Below, in pieces: positions 7,265-11,454 of a DNA stretch of 11,454 nt. A program made the translations under genes and the position numbers. The stretch covers positions 1-11,454 of the forward strand of contig JAHHTV010000038.1 of NCBI GenBank assembly GCA_020024395.1. The letters run 5' to 3'. Position 1 is the stretch's first letter, and every line of letters starts with the position of its first letter. The notes under the pieces were generated by a model that worked only from the letters and a program-made list of their open reading frames with translations, did no database searches and was not told where the DNA came from. The stretch comes from Anaerotignum sp. (lineage in GTDB: Bacteria > Bacillota > Clostridia > Lachnospirales > Anaerotignaceae).

Positions 7265-7278
7265 GTCATATGACAAAA
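7261..7278. promoter_or_regulatory. Perfect 18-bp palindrome, candidate operator
   Basis: TTTTGTCATATGACAAAA is identical to its reverse complement. It lies 3 bases upstream of the -35 box of the promoter described next, with its centre roughly 47 bases before the expected transcription start, a usual place for a dimeric activator or repressor to bind. Its left end overlaps the T run of the thiI terminator, so some of the symmetry could be accidental. I cannot assign it to a known regulator family. Confidence 0.5.
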
Positions 7279-7281
7279 CAG

Positions 7282-7310
7282 TTGAGAAATACGGTATTTT
7301 ATGCTATACT
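7282..7310 (+). promoter_or_regulatory. Sigma-A promoter with extended -10
   Basis: TTGAGA (7282-7287) and TATACT (7305-7310) are separated by the ideal 17 bases, and TG at 7302-7303 makes an extended -10. Transcription should start near 7316-7318, leaving a leader of about 40 bases before the ATG at 7356. This is the clearest promoter in the window. It lies just after the thiI terminator, so it starts the MazG-like/gdpP/rplI/dnaB unit. Confidence 0.85.
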
Positions 7311-7355
7311 ATATCATTGCAATATGCATTTGAAACAGATAAAGGAGGCGATACC

Positions 7356-7661
7356 ATGTCGGAACATACTTTCGATGTGGCAACAAATATTCGCATGACA
7401 GAGCAACTGCAATGTCATATGTTGGCGTTGCTTTCTGATTTTTTTACAGGTATGCATGAAAATGTATCAAAATCGGAACAGGCTGAAATATTGGCTGATA
7501 TGGAAGTTGCATTGTTTTTGATGGCGAAACGATTGGGTATTTCAAAAGAAATGTTGGACAGAAAAGCAATGTCTGCCATAAAAGCAGCATTGCTCAAAAC
7601 AGATAATTCTTTTTGGAAAGAAGATTTATTGCACGTTTTATATGCAATGGAAAAAGAATGA
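7356..7661 (+). CDS. Small MazG-like family protein, function unknown
   Basis: This is a 101-residue acidic, helix-rich protein without signal peptide or membrane segment. It resembles the small MazG-like proteins of Clostridia: an N-terminal helix with FDVATNIRMTEQLQ (6-19), then a pattern recalling the metal-binding helices of MazG pyrophosphohydrolases, with EILADMEVALFLMAKRLGIS around 44-63, LDRKA (67-71) and a C-terminal tryptophan-containing helix (FWKEDLLHVLYAM, 86-98). The full EExxE...ExxD metal site of true MazG is not obvious, so enzymatic activity is doubtful. The start is the ATG after AAAGGAGG (7341-7348), 7 bases away; a longer frame from TTG 7263 would run through the promoter and is rejected. 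It is the first gene of the unit and lies 20 bases before gdpP. From memory, similar genes stand near gdpP-rplI in other clostridia. Family assignment is moderately sure; function is not known. Confidence 0.72.
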   Translation: MSEHTFDVATNIRMTEQLQCHMLALLSDFFTGMHENVSKSEQAEILADMEVALFLMAKRLGISKEMLDRKAMSAIKAALLKTDNSFWKEDLLHVLYAMEKE

Positions 7662-7681
7662 ACAGTCATGGAGGCTGAATT

Positions 7682-9667
7682 ATGAACCAAAAACAAAAAA
7701 AAGATACAAAGATGGGCAGTGGTAGGATATTGAATATTGCAATCTGTATCATATTGGTTGTGGTATGTATGGTGTTAGATGTGCGTGCTGGTATAGGGGC
7801 ATTTGTGGGCATACTTACAAGTATGTTTTTTTGCCCGTATTCCAAAGATTTATTGTGGGAACATCAACAGCCTGCACAAGAACAAAATCGTTTTTTAGAC
7901 ACAGCCGTATTGCGAGAGAATTTTTCGATACCACAAAATTTGCCTTTGCCGTATGCAGTACTTGACATACGAGGCAGATTGATGATGTCAAATGAACAGT
8001 TTGCAAATGTGTTTCCGCAGCCAGAAGATGCAAAAGAAATGATTGATATGCTTTTGAAAACAAGCGGTGGCGGAGAAGTGCAGAGCGTTGCGGTGGGCGA
8101 AAAATATTATCAAGCGGCATTAAACCATTGTGATGTCATGGACAAAAGTGGTGCAGTGGGTACAGTGTTAACACTGATTATGTCAGATGATACAGAAAAA
8201 CATCAGCTCAGACAAAAATTGCAAGCAGATGAAACCGTTGTGGGTATGATATTGTTAGACAATTACGATGATGTGTTGGATAGCATTGATGAAAACCGTT
8301 TACCCATATTGTCAGCTTTGATAGATAGAAAATTGCATCAGTTGGCAGTCAATTATCATGGTTTTGTCAAAAAATTGGAAAAAGACCGTTATATTTTCCT
8401 GCTTTCCAAAGGCGATTTGGAAAAATGCAAAGAAAAGAAATTTGAGCCATTTCAAGAAATCAAAGAAATTTCTGTTGGAGAACATATCCCAGTAACATTT
8501 AGTATTGGCATTGGTATTGGTAGTGGTTCTTTGGCAGAAGCCATGCAAAATGCAAAAGCAGCGATAGATTTGGCTTTGGGGCGTGGTGGCGACCAAGTGC
8601 TGATTAAAGATGGTGAAAAATATTTGTTCTATGGCGGCAAAAGCGGCGAGATACAACGAAATGCAAGAATTCGTGCCAGAGTAAAAGCAGATGCTTTGAT
8701 GGAATTGATGGCAGATGCTGCGGATATACTGGTTATGGGACATAGACAAGCGGATTTGGATAGCCTGGGTTCTTGTATTGGTATTTATGCTATGGCAAAA
8801 AGTGTTGAAAAAAAATGTAACATTGTCATGGATAAAATGAGCAAAGGCGTAGAAAGACTTTGCGAAAAAATGGACGAAAGCGGAAAATTCAGTGGTGTGA
8901 TTATCAATGGTACAGATGCTATGCGTATGATGAGTGACAAAACATTGGTTGTCATTGTGGATACGCATAGAGAAACGATGGTGGATAGTCCACAAGTATT
9001 GATGGCAGCCAAAAAAATTGTGGTGTTTGACCATCATAGAAAAAGTACCGATTATATTGACCAGGCGGTACTGATGTACCATGAACCATATGCCTCATCT
9101 ACATCGGAACTGATTACCGAAATGATACAGCATATGGATAAAAAAGTAAAACTCAACCACATTGAAGCCGATGCATTATTGGCAGGCATTACCGTAGATA
9201 CCAAAAATTTCTGTGTGAAAACAGGTGCAATGACATTTGAATCAGCAGCATTTCTGCGTCGAAATGGTGCGGACAGTATTCGTGTAAGATTGCTGTTTCA
9301 AAACGATATGGACGCTTATAAAGCAAAAGCAACGGCAGTGCGTGACGCTGAGCTGTTCCGTAAACATATTGCCATTTCTGTTTGCCCTTCTGATGTGGAA
9401 AATTCCACATTGATTGCAGCACAGGCAGCAGACGACCTGATGAATGTAACAGGGATACAGGCTTCTTTTGTATGCTGCAAAGTGGAAGATACCATTTATG
9501 TGAGTGCCAGAAGCTTTGGCGAAATCAATGTGCAAAGAGTGATGGAAAAATTGGGCGGCGGCGGTCATTTGACGGTTTCTGGTGCACAGCTTGTGGGTTG
9601 TAGCACAGATGAGGCAAAAGAAAAAATACGCAATGCCATTGTAGAATATTTGGAGGAGGAAGCATAA
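7682..9667 (+). CDS. gdpP: Cyclic-di-AMP phosphodiesterase GdpP (DHH/DHHA1)
   Basis: GdpP hydrolyses the second messenger c-di-AMP to pApA and so affects potassium balance, cell-wall stress and beta-lactam tolerance in Firmicutes. The 661-residue protein has the usual order: two N-terminal membrane helices (about 15-33 and 36-52), a PAS-like domain (about 80-170), a degenerate GGDEF domain (about 180-315, with EKDRYIFLL at 233-241 where a GGDEF motif would be), then DHH and DHHA1 domains. Catalytic metal ligands are visible: GHRQADLDS (His354, Asp358, Asp360), VDTH (Asp427), FDHH (Asp450-His452), VDT (Asp506) and GGGGH (625-629). The active site therefore looks intact. TGGAGG at 7669-7674 precedes the ATG by 7 bases. 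The gene ends in Glu codons that also form the rplI ribosome binding site, and rplI starts 2 bases after its stop, indicating translational coupling. Confidence 0.96.
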   Translation: MNQKQKKDTKMGSGRILNIAICIILVVVCMVLDVRAGIGAFVGILTSMFFCPYSKDLLWEHQQPAQEQNRFLDTAVLRENFSIPQNLPLPYAVLDIRGRLMMSNEQFANVFPQPEDAKEMIDMLLKTSGGGEVQSVAVGEKYYQAALNHCDVMDKSGAVGTVLTLIMSDDTEKHQLRQKLQADETVVGMILLDNYDDVLDSIDENRLPILSALIDRKLHQLAVNYHGFVKKLEKDRYIFLLSKGDLEKCKEKKFEPFQEIKEISVGEHIPVTFSIGIGIGSGSLAEAMQNAKAAIDLALGRGGDQVLIKDGEKYLFYGGKSGEIQRNARIRARVKADALMELMADAADILVMGHRQADLDSLGSCIGIYAMAKSVEKKCNIVMDKMSKGVERLCEKMDESGKFSGVIINGTDAMRMMSDKTLVVIVDTHRETMVDSPQVLMAAKKIVVFDHHRKSTDYIDQAVLMYHEPYASSTSELITEMIQHMDKKVKLNHIEADALLAGITVDTKNFCVKTGAMTFESAAFLRRNGADSIRVRLLFQNDMDAYKAKATAVRDAELFRKHIAISVCPSDVENSTLIAAQAADDLMNVTGIQASFVCCKVEDTIYVSARSFGEINVQRVMEKLGGGGHLTVSGAQLVGCSTDEAKEKIRNAIVEYLEEEA

Positions 9668-9669
9668 AC

Positions 9670-10116
9670 ATGAAATTGATATTATTAGAAGATGTAAAAA
9701 GTGTTGGTAAAAAAGGGGAACTCATCAATGCCAGTGAAGGGTATGCAAGAAATTTCTTGTTGCCAAAAAAATTGGCTGTAGAAGCAACAAAATCCAATTT
9801 AAATGACTACGAATTGAAACAAAAATCAGAAGCAAAACGCAAACAAGAAGAATTGGAACACGCACAAGAAGTGGCAAAAGTACTCAATGATAAAGTTGTG
9901 ACCATTAAAGTAAAAACAGGGGAAAATGGAAAATTGTTTGGTTCTGTAACAAACAAAGAAGTTGCAGAAGAAATTATCAAACAAACAGGCATGGATTTGG
10001 ATAAGAAAAAAGTTTCTATTGGCGACCCCATCAAAATGTTGGGCGAACGTACCGCAGTGATTAAATTGCACCCAAAAGTAACAGCAGAAGTTGCGATTAA
10101 AATTGTGGAAGCGTAA
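9670..10116 (+). CDS. rplI: 50S ribosomal protein L9
   Basis: L9 binds 23S rRNA near the L1 stalk and helps keep reading-frame fidelity. The 148 residues match the family length. The N-terminal rRNA-binding domain (1-about 52) carries the L9 signature VGKKGELINASEGYARNFLLPKKLA; a long charged helix (about 45-75, rich in Lys, Glu and Gln) links it to the C-terminal domain, which includes NGKLFGSVTNKEVAEEI (86-102). The ATG lies 2 bases after the gdpP stop, and its Shine-Dalgarno GGAGGAGG (9652-9659) lies inside the last codons of gdpP. The frame ends with TAA followed directly by an in-frame TAG. dnaB follows after 21 bases, a common Firmicutes order. Confidence 0.98.
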   Translation: MKLILLEDVKSVGKKGELINASEGYARNFLLPKKLAVEATKSNLNDYELKQKSEAKRKQEELEHAQEVAKVLNDKVVTIKVKTGENGKLFGSVTNKEVAEEIIKQTGMDLDKKKVSIGDPIKMLGERTAVIKLHPKVTAEVAIKIVEA

Positions 10117-10137
10117 TAGATAAGGAGGCGGCAAAGC

Positions 10138-11454
10138 ATGGAACAACAGAATATGTCTGCGGAAACATTCCAAAATGTGCCGCCTCATGATGATGCGGCA
10201 GAATTGGCAGTGCTGGGGGCAATGTTTTTGGACAGAGAGGCTGCCTCTTTGGCATTAGAAGTGTTGCAGGGTGCAGATTTTTACCGTCCTGATAATCGGC
10301 AGGTATTTGAAGCGGCAGCAGAATTGTATCATAGTGGTGTGCCTATTGATATGATTACAGTCAAAAATAAGCTGGAAGAAAAACAGGTATTTGAACAAAT
10401 TGGTGGTGTTTCCTTTCTGGCGAGTATTTCCACAGCCGTAGGCAGTTCTGTAAATGTGCGGCATTATGCTGCCATTGTGGAAGAAAAAGCAGTTTTGCGA
10501 AGACTGATACAGGCAGCAGGAAATATTTCCCAAATGAGTTATGAGGGAAAAACAAATATCAATACCATTATGGATACAGCGGAAAAAAGCATATTCGATA
10601 TTATGCAAAACCGCCATTCTGACCAATTCCATCATATTCGAGATATTGCGGTAGATTCTATTGAAAAAATAGAAGATATTTACCATTCTAAAGGAAAATT
10701 GACAGGTGTTCCAACGGGTTTTGTCGATTTTGACCAAAAAACAGCAGGTTTGCAAAAATCAGACTTGATATTGTTGGCAGCACGTCCCTCTATGGGGAAA
10801 ACAGCATTTGCTTTGAATATCATTCAAAATGCAGCAATACGAAGCAATGTACCAACAGCGGTATTTTCGTTGGAAATGAGCAGAGAACAGCTTGTAAACA
10901 GAATGCTTTGTTCTGAGGCGATGCTTGACGCACAAAAATTGCGTACAGGAGAACTTGCAGACAGCGATTGGACAGACCTTATTCAAGCGATGGGCCCTTT
11001 GTCACAAGCCCCGATATATATTGATGATACACCTGGTGTGACGCCTATGGAGGTACGTTCCAAATGTCGCCGCTTGAAAGTAGAAAAAGGGCTTGGATTG
11101 ATTGTGATTGACTATTTGCAGTTGATGAATGGCAATGGCAGAACAGACTCTCGTCAGCAGGAAATTTCTGAAATTTCACGTTCTTTGAAAGCCATCGCAA
11201 GAGAAATGGAAGCACCTGTGATTGCCTTGTCACAGCTAAGCCGTGCTTGTGAACAACGTGCTGACCACCGCCCCATGCTTTCGGATTTGAGAGAGTCAGG
11301 AGCAATCGAACAAGATGCTGATGTTGTGGCGTTTTTGTATCGTGATGAATATTACTTCCCCGATACGGAAAAGAAAAATCAAGCAGAATTGATTATTGCA
11401 AAACAAAGAAATGGCCCAACAGGTACCGTGGATTTGACTTGGATGGGGCAGTAT
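10138..11454 (+). CDS. dnaB: Replicative DNA helicase DnaB (3' end beyond window)
   Basis: DnaB is the hexameric helicase that unwinds DNA at the replication fork (named DnaC in B. subtilis). The window holds 439 codons with no stop, nearly the full usual length of about 440-450, so only a short C-terminal tail is missing. The N-terminal primase-interacting domain begins around VPPHDDAAELAVLGAMFLD and is followed by a linker and the RecA-like ATPase domain from about residue 180. Walker A is AARPSMGKTAF with Lys221 and Thr222, EMS follows, and Walker B is IVIDYLQLM with Asp325. The SQLSRACEQRADHRP segment and the LRESGAIEQDADVV region are characteristic of DnaB. There is no intein interrupting the ATPase motifs. 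AAGGAGG at 10122-10128 lies 9 bases before the ATG. It is the last gene seen in the unit starting at 7282. Confidence 0.97.
   Translation, partial: MEQQNMSAETFQNVPPHDDAAELAVLGAMFLDREAASLALEVLQGADFYRPDNRQVFEAAAELYHSGVPIDMITVKNKLEEKQVFEQIGGVSFLASISTAVGSSVNVRHYAAIVEEKAVLRRLIQAAGNISQMSYEGKTNINTIMDTAEKSIFDIMQNRHSDQFHHIRDIAVDSIEKIEDIYHSKGKLTGVPTGFVDFDQKTAGLQKSDLILLAARPSMGKTAFALNIIQNAAIRSNVPTAVFSLEMSREQLVNRMLCSEAMLDAQKLRTGELADSDWTDLIQAMGPLSQAPIYIDDTPGVTPMEVRSKCRRLKVEKGLGLIVIDYLQLMNGNGRTDSRQQEISEISRSLKAIAREMEAPVIALSQLSRACEQRADHRPMLSDLRESGAIEQDADVVAFLYRDEYYFPDTEKKNQAELIIAKQRNGPTGTVDLTWMGQY

Noticed and set aside
7263..7355. Longer start (TTG at 7263) for the MazG-like gene
   Set aside because: It would place the promoter and ribosome binding site inside the coding region, and TTG 7263 has no Shine-Dalgarno sequence.
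8312..9082. Minus-strand open frame of 256 codons
   Set aside because: It lies entirely inside gdpP on the opposite strand, is very rich in His, Phe and Cys, and has no domain; it is a shadow of gdpP codon usage.

Overview
The window is a gene-dense, AT-rich stretch in which every supported gene is on the + strand. Gene families, strong AAAGGAGG-type ribosome binding sites, A/T-rich hairpin terminators and a ThiI without a rhodanese domain all point to a low-GC Gram-positive bacterium, most likely a member of the Clostridia (Lachnospirales-like). This is inferred from protein character only. I see no mobile element, CRISPR array, tRNA, rRNA or prophage gene.

Left part (1-3082): a hairpin terminator of an upstream gene is followed by prfB (release factor 2), which is split by an in-frame UGA at codon 26 and needs the classical programmed +1 frameshift. 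An RluA/RluC-type pseudouridine synthase with a TTG start and a sugar-phosphate nucleotidyltransferase of unknown pathway follow at short spacing. A perfect 17-bp hairpin then ends the unit.

Middle part (3151-7264): prmA (L11 methyltransferase), rsmE (16S rRNA m3U1498 methyltransferase), a NifS/IscS-type cysteine desulfurase and thiI (tRNA 4-thiouridine synthetase) are tightly packed and probably co-transcribed. The desulfurase very likely supplies persulfide sulfur to ThiI. A second perfect 17-bp hairpin with a T run closes the unit.

Right part (7261-11454): an 18-bp perfect palindrome lies directly upstream of a strong extended -10 promoter. This promoter drives a small MazG-like protein, gdpP (membrane-bound c-di-AMP phosphodiesterase), rplI (ribosomal protein L9) and dnaB (replicative helicase, cut by the window end). 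The gdpP-rplI-dnaB order is a familiar Firmicutes arrangement linking c-di-AMP turnover, translation and replication.

Overall this is mostly a conserved housekeeping region devoted to translation (termination, rRNA and tRNA modification, ribosomal protein), with c-di-AMP signalling and replication at the right end. I found no convincing new multi-gene system. The best leads are the unassigned palindrome at 7261-7278, the uncharacterised MazG-like gene it may control, the orphan nucleotidyltransferase, and the weaker and more distant internal Shine-Dalgarno element of the prfB frameshift site.
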